Below are positions 1 to 5,437 of a stretch of 9,703 nucleotides of DNA, one piece after another (the stretch's first letter is position 1; each line of letters starts with the position of its first letter). The notes beneath the pieces are model-generated. The model saw only the letters and a list, made by a program, of their open reading frames with translations, was not told where the DNA came from and made no database searches. The stretch is from Ruminococcaceae bacterium UBA6392 (GTDB taxonomy: Bacteria; Bacillota; Clostridia; Oscillospirales; Acutalibacteraceae): positions 1 through 9,703 of the forward strand of contig DJQG01000155.1 of assembly GCA_002438685.1 (NCBI GenBank), read 5' to 3'. Both the position numbers and the translations under genes were made by a program.

Positions 1-129
1 GAGGGTCTGCCGTGCCCGAACCTCTCGACCGGCGGCATGAATTTCCACAGCATCTATGAGGCGATACCCGTTGACGCATTGCCCAAAATGGTCGAGGTGC
101 TGATAAATATCGTGTCCGTGACCGACTGA
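1..129 (+). CDS. pepT: Peptidase T (tripeptide aminopeptidase), C-terminal fragment
   Basis: The window opens inside this gene, in frame from base 1, and shows only the last 42 residues before a TGA stop. The visible part matches the C-terminal end of peptidase T of the M20 zinc metallopeptidases: a GLPCPNLSTGGMNFHS segment followed by an EAIPVDALPKMVEVL helix. In E. coli PepT the histidine of the equivalent NYHGKHEF segment is a zinc ligand; here it is the His of MNFHS. The enzyme is cytoplasmic and releases the N-terminal residue from tripeptides during peptide utilisation. The gene ends just ahead of a bidirectional terminator and is convergent with the DUF308 gene. Because only the tail is visible, start, length and regulation cannot be judged. 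The assignment rests on strong family resemblance from memory. Confidence 0.88.
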   Translation, partial: EGLPCPNLSTGGMNFHSIYEAIPVDALPKMVEVLINIVSVTD

Positions 130-138
130 ATAAAATAA

Positions 139-187
139 AAATGCCGGAGACAGGGGATTTCCCGTCTTCGGCGTTTTGCTTTTTGTT
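139..187. terminator. Bidirectional rho-independent terminator
   Basis: A nine-pair stem is formed by GCCGGAGAC (143-151) and GTCTTCGGC (164-172), with one G-U pair and possible further pairing of GGG with CCC inside the loop. On the plus strand it is followed by TTTTGCTTTTTG. On the minus strand it is followed by the complement of the A-rich 130-142 stretch, giving a long U-rich tail. It therefore can end both pepT (+) and the ftsH-DUF308 operon (-), which converge here. Confidence 0.85.
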
Positions 188-734
188 AATATTGTTTGCC
201 CTCGCCGATGCGGCTGAACGCAAGTATGATGCAGTCGATGCCGAACAGCACAAGGTATGCGCCGACGATGTAAGCGACCGCTGCAACCGAGATGTTCGGG
301 CTGAATATCATCACAACGCCGAGCACAAGTCCGATAATGTTGACTATCATCGTGAACCAGTAGACGAAATTGCCCGCGATGAACCGAATCGTGTTCAGGT
401 GCGAGAGCCTTGAGAGACAGTGCGCGATGAACCATATCGGGAACAGGAGCGAGAGCACCCATTTGCCCGCGTTGGGGTAGACAAGCAGCATGACGCCAGC
501 CATGACGCTGAGTATGCCCGAAATGAGCGACACAGTCGGACCGAAGCCGAGATGCTTGTCAACGCGAACATAGAGCACAACATCCGCAATGCCCGTTATT
601 ATGGCGATTATGCCGTAGATAATAACGAGGGTCGTCACCGCGTTGTCGGGATAGACAAAAGTGAATATTCCGAGCGCCGCGAGCGCAATGCCGATTATAA
701 GCTCCATCCATCCGAAGCCGGAACGCCTTTTCAT
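186..734 (-). CDS. DUF308/HdeD-like integral membrane protein
   Basis: This 182-residue protein is almost entirely hydrophobic and fits the HdeD/DUF308 pattern of three helical hairpins, about six membrane segments (roughly residues 10-28, 33-54, 68-86, 92-108, 124-144, 149-172). Repeated features are a Gly-rich first helix (ELIIGIALAALGIFTFVYP) and YP or SP turns after odd-numbered helices (VYPD at 27-30, VYPN at 85-88, FSPN at 144-147). HdeD was named for an E. coli acid-resistance membrane protein, but the biochemical role of the family is unknown. The ATG overlaps the ftsH stop as ATGA, and a strong AAAGGAGG lies inside the last ftsH codons, so the two genes are co-transcribed and probably translationally coupled. 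That suggests a role in membrane quality control or stress, which is inference from context only. Confidence 0.8.
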   Translation of the reverse strand: MKRRSGFGWMELIIGIALAALGIFTFVYPDNAVTTLVIIYGIIAIITGIADVVLYVRVDKHLGFGPTVSLISGILSVMAGVMLLVYPNAGKWVLSLLFPIWFIAHCLSRLSHLNTIRFIAGNFVYWFTMIVNIIGLVLGVVMIFSPNISVAAVAYIVGAYLVLFGIDCIILAFSRIGEGKQY

Positions 735-2560
735 TCCTCTTTGCCTCCTTTGTTGAGAATGGACATGAATTCTTCGCCGGTTATGGTCTCTTTTTCATAG
801 AGGTATTTTGCCAGCTCATCGAGCTTTGAGCGGTTGTCCGAGAGGATTTTCGAAGCCTTCTCGTGCTGGTGCTTTACGAGTTCAACGACCTTGCGGTCTA
901 TTTCATTCTGTGTGTCTGCGGAGCAGGCGAGCGAAGCGTCGCCGCCGAGATACTGGTTTGAAACAGTTTCAAGAGCCACCATGTCAAAATCTTCGCTCAT
1001 GCCGTAGCGGGTTATCATCGCGCGGGCAAGCTTTGTCGCCTGCTCGATGTCGTTCGATGCGCCTGTCGTTATCTCGCCGAAAACGAGCTCTTCTGCGGCG
1101 CGTCCGCCCGTAAATGTCGCAATCTTGTTTTCAAGCTCCTGCTTTGTCAGCAGATATTTGTCGCCCTGGTCGACCTGCATCGTGTAGCCGAGCGCACCGG
1201 AGGTGCGGGGGATTATCGTTATCTTCTGCACGGGCGCCGAGTGCGACTGCATCGCCGCAACGAGCGCGTGACCTATCTCGTGATAGGCGACAACCTTCTT
1301 TTCGCTGTCCGAGAGCACCGCATTCTTCTTCTGATATCCCGCGATGACCGTCTCAATGCTCTCTTCGAGGTCGGATTCGTTGACGACGGTTCGGTTGTTC
1401 CTGACCGCGCGCAGCGCCGCCTCATTTATGATATTCGCAAGCTCCGCGCCCGATGCGCCGGATGCCATTCTTGCTATCGTGTGGAAGTTGACGTCGTCCG
1501 CTGTCTTTATCTTCTTTGCGTGAACTTTCAGTATCGCCTCGCGTCCCGCAAGGTCGGGCAGCTCAACGGGCACGCGCCTGTCGAAACGACCCGGGCGGGT
1601 GAGCGCGGGATCGAGCGTCTCCGGGCGGTTTGTCGCCGCGAGGATGATAACGCCGATATTTTCCTGGAAACCGTCCATCTCTGTGAGCAGCTGATTGAGG
1701 GTCTGCTCGCGCTCGTCGTTGGAGCTGAACTGACCGTCGCGCTTCTTGCCGATGGCGTCGATCTCATCGATGAACACTATGCAGGGGGCTTTCTCCTTTG
1801 CCTGGCTGAAAAGATCCCTGACCTTTGAAGCGCCCATGCCGACAAACATCTCAACGAATTCCGAACCGGACATCGAGAAAAACGGCACGTTCGCTTCGCC
1901 CGCAACAGCCTTTGCGAGCATCGTTTTACCTGTTCCGGGAGGGCCGACGAGCAGGACGCCCTTGGGCATCGACGCGCCGACATCGGAATATTTCTTCGGA
2001 TTGTGGAGATAGTCGACTATCTCCGAAAGGCTCTCTTTCGCCTCGTCCTCACCCGCAACATCGCTGAAATGTATGCCCTGAGTCGATGGGACATAGACCT
2101 TCGCGTTGCTCTTGCCGAAACCGAACGCCATGGAGTTTTTGCCGCCCGCCTGTTCCATCAGCTTCTTGCCCATATACTGACCGAGTCCGATGAAAATTAT
2201 CAGCGGGAGCACAAATGTCAGCAGGAAGCTTACCAACGGCGAGGTCGTTGTCTCGATATCTTTTGAGAACTTCGCGCCGGAGTCGTAGAGCCGCTGAGTC
2301 AGCGTCGGGTCGTTCATCGCGCCGGTCTTGTAGATTTTCTTCGCGTCGTCCTTGTCGGTGAAGATTATCTGATCGTCCTCGACCTCGACATTGCCTATTT
2401 TCTTCTGCTCGATCATGCTCATGAATGTGCCGTAGTCGACTTCCGTCACTCGCGCCTTGACGAGCATGGGAGACACAATCACATTGAACAGCACAATGAC
2501 GAGCAGCGCAATGCCGTAGTAGAATATCAGAGGCTTCTTCGGGGATTTCACTTCTTTCAT
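731..2560 (-). CDS. ftsH: ATP-dependent zinc metalloprotease FtsH
   Basis: FtsH is a membrane-anchored AAA+ protease that extracts and degrades membrane proteins and some cytosolic regulators. Counting from the ATG at 2560 (609 aa), there is an N-terminal membrane helix (about 10-31), an extracytoplasmic domain, a second helix (about 108-127), Walker A GPPGTGKT (206-213), Walker B VFIDE (262-266), pore loop FVG (239-241), and the second region of homology with the arginine fingers (310-329). The zinc site is HEIGH (427-431), with Asp504 in ASNDIEQA as third ligand. HEIGH replaces the more common HEAGH. The reading frame extends to a GTG at 2569, but that GTG overlaps the AAGGAAGG ribosome binding site; the ATG at 2560 lies eight bases after it and is preferred. 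The length is normal, with a short C-terminal tail. A single promoter lies upstream and a DUF308 gene follows in the same operon. Confidence 0.96.
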   Translation of the reverse strand: MKEVKSPKKPLIFYYGIALLVIVLFNVIVSPMLVKARVTEVDYGTFMSMIEQKKIGNVEVEDDQIIFTDKDDAKKIYKTGAMNDPTLTQRLYDSGAKFSKDIETTTSPLVSFLLTFVLPLIIFIGLGQYMGKKLMEQAGGKNSMAFGFGKSNAKVYVPSTQGIHFSDVAGEDEAKESLSEIVDYLHNPKKYSDVGASMPKGVLLVGPPGTGKTMLAKAVAGEANVPFFSMSGSEFVEMFVGMGASKVRDLFSQAKEKAPCIVFIDEIDAIGKKRDGQFSSNDEREQTLNQLLTEMDGFQENIGVIILAATNRPETLDPALTRPGRFDRRVPVELPDLAGREAILKVHAKKIKTADDVNFHTIARMASGASGAELANIINEAALRAVRNNRTVVNESDLEESIETVIAGYQKKNAVLSDSEKKVVAYHEIGHALVAAMQSHSAPVQKITIIPRTSGALGYTMQVDQGDKYLLTKQELENKIATFTGGRAAEELVFGEITTGASNDIEQATKLARAMITRYGMSEDFDMVALETVSNQYLGGDASLACSADTQNEIDRKVVELVKHQHEKASKILSDNRSKLDELAKYLYEKETITGEEFMSILNKGGKEE

Positions 2561-2609
2561 TTTCCGCACCTTCCTTTTTAGGATTGATGTTAATTGAAAA
2601 TATGTATTA

Positions 2610-2638
2610 ATTATACTCTTGAGTCAATATAAGTTCAA
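2610..2638 (-). promoter_or_regulatory. Sigma-A-type promoter of the ftsH operon
   Basis: Reading the minus strand, TTGAAC (2633-2638) and TATAAT (2610-2615) are separated by exactly 17 bases, close to the housekeeping consensus. The site is AT-rich and sits just after the terminator of the preceding kinase gene, leaving a leader of roughly 40 nt to the ftsH ATG. No CIRCE element or other heat-shock operator was seen. Confidence 0.75.
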
Positions 2639-2658
2639 TACAATTAAAGAATAACAGC

Positions 2659-2690
2659 AAAAAAGGACTGCCCGGAAGTAGTCCTTTTAA
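2659..2690 (-). terminator. Rho-independent terminator after the GHKL sensor gene
   Basis: On the minus strand, AAAAGGACT and AGTCCTTTT form a stem around a short ACTTCCGGGC-type loop, and the run of T residues continues as TTTTTT. It lies three bases beyond the stop of the sensor gene and just upstream of the ftsH promoter, so it separates the two operons. Confidence 0.8.
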
Positions 2691-2692
2691 AC

Positions 2693-3913
2693 TTATTTTA
2701 TATTGGCAATCGGGGATCTGAACATTATCTTCGCCGTGAATATCCGTCCGTCCGAACAGTCAAATGACGCCTGCCCGCCGTATTTTTGAATTATTTTGTT
2801 TATGCGAGCCGCCCTCTCGCTGCTCTTTATGTCCGGCGAACCGTCCACGCTGTGGCGGACATTGAGCACGACATATGCCTCGTTGAAACTGCCAATATTC
2901 ATGTCGATAAAGCGCTCTTTCGATTTCTCGGCGGATTTGAATGCCCCGTGAAGAATATTGTCGAGCAATATAGAGAGGTCTTCGTCCGAGAAAAACGAGA
3001 AATCTATGCTGCGCACGTCGCAGTTGAATTTTATCTCCGAATTTGCGCACAGATGTGAGTATCTGCTGATAATAACATTCGCGAGCTTGTTGCTGCTGAA
3101 CTGCTTCACCGCGCCCATCGCGCCGCTGTTGTATATCGAGTCGATGTAGCTGTTTATGCGGTCGTTTTCCCCGTTTTGCGAGAGCTGCTTTATCGTGCGC
3201 AGCTGCCCCTTTATGTCGTGAATAATAATATCGCGCAGATCGTATTGATGCTCAAGCTCCGCATAGTATTCCGCGTTCAGCTTCTGCCGCTGTTCTTCGA
3301 GAAGCGATTCGGTGGAATTTGTGATTTTGCAGACCAATTTTCTGTGTGCTAGGCAGACGGCGGATATCGCCAACGGCAGAACGACCGATATCAGCGTCAA
3401 AATCAGATTGCTCCCTGGGAAAAACGCAAATCCGGCAATCATCGCGGCACAGACCAGCGAGAGCAGGGACACCAGTACGGAATAGGCAATCATGTTGTCG
3501 TTGTGCCTTGAAACTGCATAGGAAAATGTAAAATACAGCGTACTTGAGGCGATGCCGAGCAATATCATTCCGTTTCCGGACGGCTCATGACCGATAATTT
3601 TCGGCAGACCGAACATTATTATAAACGCCGATATCGTGGCGAGCACTTCAAGCAGTAGGCAATGAATCAGTGACTGCTTTATGCCCGCGCGGTATATTAT
3701 GAGCGCAGCACAGAGATTGCCGACAAAGAGCAGGACTATATTGAGCGCGGCAAGCCCCGCGAAGCTCAAGGCAAATTGAGCGGCGGCGGACGCCGCAAAA
3801 AATATGCACACTGCAACTCTCGGACATTTTGCCTCAAACCGCTTTGAAAAGTAGCAGTACGCGGCAAATTGCCCGAACGCGCAGGCGATGAGAATACACA
3901 CTATGTCCATCAT
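2693..3913 (-). CDS. AgrC-like membrane sensor with GHKL-type domain, probably degenerate
   Basis: The 406-residue protein has an N-terminal half with six or seven hydrophobic segments (between residues 2 and 190) and a cytoplasmic part resembling AgrC/VirS GHKL histidine kinases. A coiled-coil-like linker (202-224) leads to an H-box with His232 in IIHDIKGQL. The usual HDxxNH is changed to HDIKGQ. In the N-box, LLDNILHGAFKSA (316-328), the expected LDNA reads LHGA, so the metal-binding Asn is Gly323. The glycine-rich lid (usually HGxGL before the last helix) reads SSERAARIN (364-372). The fold signature YGG (378-380) remains. ATP binding is therefore doubtful and this may be a pseudokinase or a phosphatase/ligand switch. 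It overlaps the upstream LytTR gene as ATGA. GGGAGG sits three bases before ATG 3913 and six before ATG 3910, so the second Met may be the real start. Family placement is firm at the level of architecture; activity is inferred. Confidence 0.85.
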   Translation of the reverse strand: MMDIVCILIACAFGQFAAYCYFSKRFEAKCPRVAVCIFFAASAAAQFALSFAGLAALNIVLLFVGNLCAALIIYRAGIKQSLIHCLLLEVLATISAFIIMFGLPKIIGHEPSGNGMILLGIASSTLYFTFSYAVSRHNDNMIAYSVLVSLLSLVCAAMIAGFAFFPGSNLILTLISVVLPLAISAVCLAHRKLVCKITNSTESLLEEQRQKLNAEYYAELEHQYDLRDIIIHDIKGQLRTIKQLSQNGENDRINSYIDSIYNSGAMGAVKQFSSNKLANVIISRYSHLCANSEIKFNCDVRSIDFSFFSDEDLSILLDNILHGAFKSAEKSKERFIDMNIGSFNEAYVVLNVRHSVDGSPDIKSSERAARINKIIQKYGGQASFDCSDGRIFTAKIMFRSPIANIK

Positions 3914-4626
3914 ATACCTCCCGCAAAGTTGAAGAATGCCTTTCTGAAAGCAGGGTATTTGCGCTGGGACATATATACGCTGACCGTTTCGCCGTCGCCT
4001 TTTCTGAGCGTGACGCTGTCTTTTGAAAAGTCGATGACATTTTGCAGATTGACTATGTAGCTCGCGTGGGAATAGACAAAGCAGTCCGGCTGACCGGTTT
4101 TTGCTATCCAGTCTTTTAGTCTGACTCCCGTCGCGTATTCGGCGTCTTTCGTCACGAGCAGTGCGCCGTAGCGCCTGTTTTCAATATAGAGAATGTCTTT
4201 TGTCTTTATCTTTTTGACTATGTCGTGAGTTTCGAGAATTATTGTCTTGCTCAGCGTGCGGTATTCCTGAACCGCGTCAAAGAGATTCTTGTTGAAGCGG
4301 TTGACGTCAACGGGCTTCGAGAGATATCTGAAAACATGGATTCGCATCGCGTCATCGAGATATCGCTGGAATGAAGTCAGGACGATTATCAGCACATCGG
4401 GATTCTGCTTCTTGAGCTCGACCGCGAGCTCAAGCCCGCTCATCTCCGGCATCTCGATATCAATAAAAGCAATGTCATATTTGTGTTTGTTTTCAAGAAT
4501 AAATTTTCCGGACTGGCGGCAGTCTATATTGAAGCTGACGGTATTCACTTTTTCCCATGCGCACAGCAGCTTTTTTACCTGCTCAACTATTTCCGCGCTG
4601 TCGTCGCAAACGAGTATATCGATCAA
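3910..4626 (-). CDS. LytTR-family response regulator (AgrA/VirR type)
   Basis: The protein is a two-domain DNA-binding response regulator of 238 residues if started at TTG 4626. The receiver domain has acidic Asp8/Asp9 (VCDD), phosphoacceptor Asp56 in FIDIEMP, Thr84 and Lys104 (LSKPVD). All catalytic positions are intact. A LytTR domain follows (about 128-232) with the characteristic ILYIE, the SHASYIVNLQNV segment and a C-terminal strand. LytTR proteins bind direct repeats about 21-22 bp apart and usually control virulence, bacteriocin or quorum-sensing genes. An upstream in-frame ATG at 4659 lies before the -10 box, so it cannot be the start. GGGAG lies ten bases before TTG 4626, and a GTG at 4635 is too close to it. 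The partner sensor is encoded directly downstream with an ATGA overlap. No AgrB or AgrD gene is present in the window. Confidence 0.92.
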   Translation of the reverse strand: MIDILVCDDSAEIVEQVKKLLCAWEKVNTVSFNIDCRQSGKFILENKHKYDIAFIDIEMPEMSGLELAVELKKQNPDVLIIVLTSFQRYLDDAMRIHVFRYLSKPVDVNRFNKNLFDAVQEYRTLSKTIILETHDIVKKIKTKDILYIENRRYGALLVTKDAEYATGVRLKDWIAKTGQPDCFVYSHASYIVNLQNVIDFSKDSVTLRKGDGETVSVYMSQRKYPAFRKAFFNFAGGI

Positions 4627-4647
4627 AAGAATCACTCTCCCGCCAAT

Positions 4648-4675
4648 ATTATACCACATTTTGTCGAAAAAGCAA
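4648..4675 (-). promoter_or_regulatory. Extended -10 promoter of the LytTR/sensor operon
   Basis: On the minus strand a perfect extended -10, TGGTATAAT (TATAAT at 4648-4653), lies 16 bases downstream of a partial -35, TTGCTT (4670-4675). The expected transcription start is near 4641, giving a leader of only about 15 nt that still includes the GGGAG ribosome binding site. This position excludes the ATG at 4659 as the start of the regulator. Confidence 0.65.
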
Positions 4676-4776
4676 AGAAAAAAATAAAAAATGTCATCAG
4701 CGATTATTTTTTACTGTTTGCCGGTCACCGCCTGAGTTGAGTTTTGCGACCTCGGCAAATTAAAATCGCGAAAAAC

Positions 4777-4848
4777 ATCGTTTTCGCCCAAAATCGCATC
4801 ACTTTTGCAAAAATTCACACTTTCGGCGGCAAATGCGCTAAAATAGTG
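4777..4848 (+). promoter_or_regulatory. Conserved promoter block, copy A
   Basis: This 72-base block aligns without gaps to 5203-5274, with 51 of 72 identical bases by hand count. Fully conserved islands are CATCACTTTT (4797-4806), ACACTTT (4817-4823), AAATGCG (4831-4837) and TAAAAT (4839-4844). TAAAAT fits a -10 box and ACACTT 16 bases upstream is the likely poor -35, as expected for an activator-dependent promoter. Upstream, ATCGTTTT (4777) and ATCACTTTT (4798) form a direct repeat with a 21-base period, which is the geometry LytTR regulators recognise. The weaker homology extends further upstream (GCGAC at 4746 and at 5142). Binding by the adjacent LytTR protein is inference. Confidence 0.55.
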
Positions 4849-4866
4849 TTGGTCTCTGAAAAGAGC

Positions 4867-4905
4867 ATGAATGTAAAATCTATCTCCTATATAACTCCTA
4901 TATAA
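4867..4905 (+). CDS. Possible 12-residue peptide within element A
   Basis: An ATG at 4867 opens a reading frame MNVKSISYITPI ending in TAA at 4903-4905, exactly at the foot of the terminator stem. The corresponding frame in copy B begins MKSTTSYTPI. The two copies share KS, SY and TPI in the same frame although the spacing between CTCCTAT motifs differs by three bases. Only a weak AAAAGAG ribosome binding site precedes the ATG, and no Cys or signal sequence is present. It may be a leader or signalling peptide, or merely a by-product of a conserved RNA. Confidence 0.25.
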   Translation: MNVKSISYITPI

Positions 4906-4949
4906 AAGAAAGCAGGCAGGGCACACGCCTTGCCTGCTTTCTTTATTTA
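4905..4949 (+). terminator. Strong terminator hairpin closing element A
   Basis: AAAGAAAGCAGGCA (4905-4918) pairs perfectly with TGCCTGCTTTCTTT (4931-4944). GGGC and GCCT extend the stem to 18 pairs around an ACAC loop. The 3' arm is U-rich and is followed by ATTTAT. The hairpin could act in both directions, but there is no minus-strand gene on its right that it would serve. Confidence 0.75.
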
Positions 4950-5038
4950 TAATGACAGTGTCTAAGCATAAAAAATATTTCAACCGACCGCGCGGATATT
5001 TTCATATAACCTCACACCGCGGCGGACTTATATTTATT

Positions 5039-5079
5039 GTAAAGTATGTTCTTACACTTTTTGTAAACTATCTTATTAC
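5039..5079. repeat. Two 17-bp dyad repeats GTAA-N9-TTAC
   Basis: GTAAAGTATGTTCTTAC (5039-5055) and GTAAACTATCTTATTAC (5063-5079) match at 14 of 17 bases, start 24 bases apart, and each has inverted GTAA/TTAC ends. They lie in AT-rich DNA between elements A and B, about 125-165 bases upstream of promoter block B. They could be regulator binding sites. No gene overlaps them. Confidence 0.5.
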
Positions 5080-5082
5080 TTA

Positions 5083-5116
5083 CACTGTACAAACAAAATC
5101 ACTGTACAAACAAAAT
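5083..5116. repeat. Perfect 17-bp tandem duplication
   Basis: CACTGTACAAACAAAAT occurs twice back to back (5083-5099 and 5100-5116) with no mismatch. It directly follows the GTAA-N9-TTAC repeats, so the whole 5039-5116 stretch is repetitive. It may be a recent slippage duplication or a duplicated operator. Each copy contains the palindrome TGTACA. Confidence 0.85.
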
Positions 5117-5202
5117 GTCATTCATCTGCCTATAATTACACGCGACAATCTGTCAAAATATGTCGCATATTCATTATGCGGAAAAATAAACACTCGAAAT
5201 AT

Positions 5203-5274
5203 ATCGTTTTTGTCCATTTTTACATCACTTTTTGAAAAATCAACACTTTTTAACCGAAATGCGTTAAAATTATG
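5203..5274 (+). promoter_or_regulatory. Conserved promoter block, copy B
   Basis: This is the second copy of the 72-base block (see 4777-4848), with TAAAAT at 5265-5270, ACACTT 16 bases upstream, and the ATCGTTTT/ATCACTTTT direct repeat at 5203 and 5224. Conservation is concentrated in the spaced islands expected of promoter and operator contacts rather than spread evenly. It would drive the leader and the 97-aa gene to the right. Confidence 0.55.
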
Positions 5275-5276
5275 CC

Positions 5277-5369
5277 GTACTCAAGCGAAGTACATAAATG
5301 AAGTCAACTACCTCCTATACTCCTATACGGCGGGAAGCGGACGGGTTTTCCGTCTGCTGCCTGACCGCC
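5277..5369 (+). ncRNA. Putative structured leader RNA B (paralogue of small RNA A)
   Basis: Starting seven bases after TAAAAT, the RNA would open with a GTACT/AGTAC hairpin (5277-5293, seven-base loop). The paired bases differ from those of copy A but occupy the same place. CTCCTAT follows at 5312-5318 and 5320-5326 (the first preceded by AC, making ACCTCCT). A composite hairpin comes next: GGCGG (5329-5333) with CCGCC (5365-5369) outside, and GCGGACGG (5337-5344) with CCGTCTGC (5350-5357) inside. No U-tract follows, so unlike copy A it probably reads through into the gene at 5438. Confidence 0.4.
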
Positions 5370-5435
5370 GGAAGCGCGGAGGCTGCAACAGGCCGCGGCA
5401 AACCGCACCTGCATATAAATTCAAGGGACGGATAG
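5298..5435 (+). CDS. Possible 45-residue upstream ORF in leader B
   Basis: The ATG at 5298 begins MKSTTSYTPIRREADG and the frame stays open to TAG at 5433-5435, two bases before the ATG of the 97-aa gene. Its first ten residues correspond to the peptide of element A; the rest follows the GC-rich hairpin and looks low-quality as protein (Gly/Ala/Thr/Arg-rich). The ribosome binding site is weak (GCGAAG, seven bases before). Tight spacing to the next start would allow translational coupling. It may be a regulatory leader peptide, or not translated at all. Confidence 0.25.
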   Translation: MKSTTSYTPIRREADGFSVCCLTAGSAEAATGRGKPHLHINSRDG

Positions 5436-5437
5436 TA

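Larger units (their letters stand above)
4851..4949 (+). ncRNA. Putative small RNA A with two anti-SD-like CTCCTAT motifs
   Basis: A transcript starting about seven bases after the TAAAAT box would begin near 4851 and end at the terminator near 4945, about 95 nt. Its 5' end can form CTCT-GAAA-AGAG (4854-4865), a GNRA-loop hairpin. An unpaired linker follows, carrying CTCCTAT at 4884-4890 and 4895-4901. The 3' part is the terminator hairpin. The order of 5' hairpin, C-rich linker and terminator resembles Shine-Dalgarno-blocking small RNAs such as the CiaR-controlled csRNAs of streptococci (analogy, not homology). Copy B repeats the layout with a different 5' stem sequence, which supports the fold. 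The alternative is that this is the mRNA of a 12-residue peptide (4867-4905); both could be true. Confidence 0.5.

Noticed and set aside
3913..4659. Frameshift or decay in the LytTR/sensor operon as the reason for the lost ATP-binding motifs
   Set aside because: Both frames are continuous with clean ATGA coupling and the C-terminal YGG and following strands are intact, so substitution rather than disruption explains the losses.
4960..5040. tRNA or other standard RNA gene between A and B
   Set aside because: No cloverleaf-like arms or conserved TTCGA-type box could be found; the few GC-rich stretches do not pair into a tRNA.
5039..5116. CRISPR-like array
   Set aside because: Repeats are adjacent or only a few bases apart, too short, and no unique spacers of regular length or cas genes are present.
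5131..5136. TATAAT as an additional plus-strand promoter between the repeats and block B
   Set aside because: No acceptable -35 at 16-18 bases spacing. The conserved TAAAAT at 5265 is better supported by the second copy.
4851..5435. AgrD-like autoinducer precursor in elements A or B
   Set aside because: No AgrB gene is in the window, and the short peptides lack the amphipathic leader, the conserved Cys/Ser followed by a charged tail, and a convincing ribosome binding site.
4952..5437. Leftward extension of the 97-aa gene to an ATG at 4952, giving 259 residues
   Set aside because: The extension crosses AT-rich repeats and promoter block B, and its translation changes abruptly in composition. 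A ribosome binding site and ATG at 5438 fit better.
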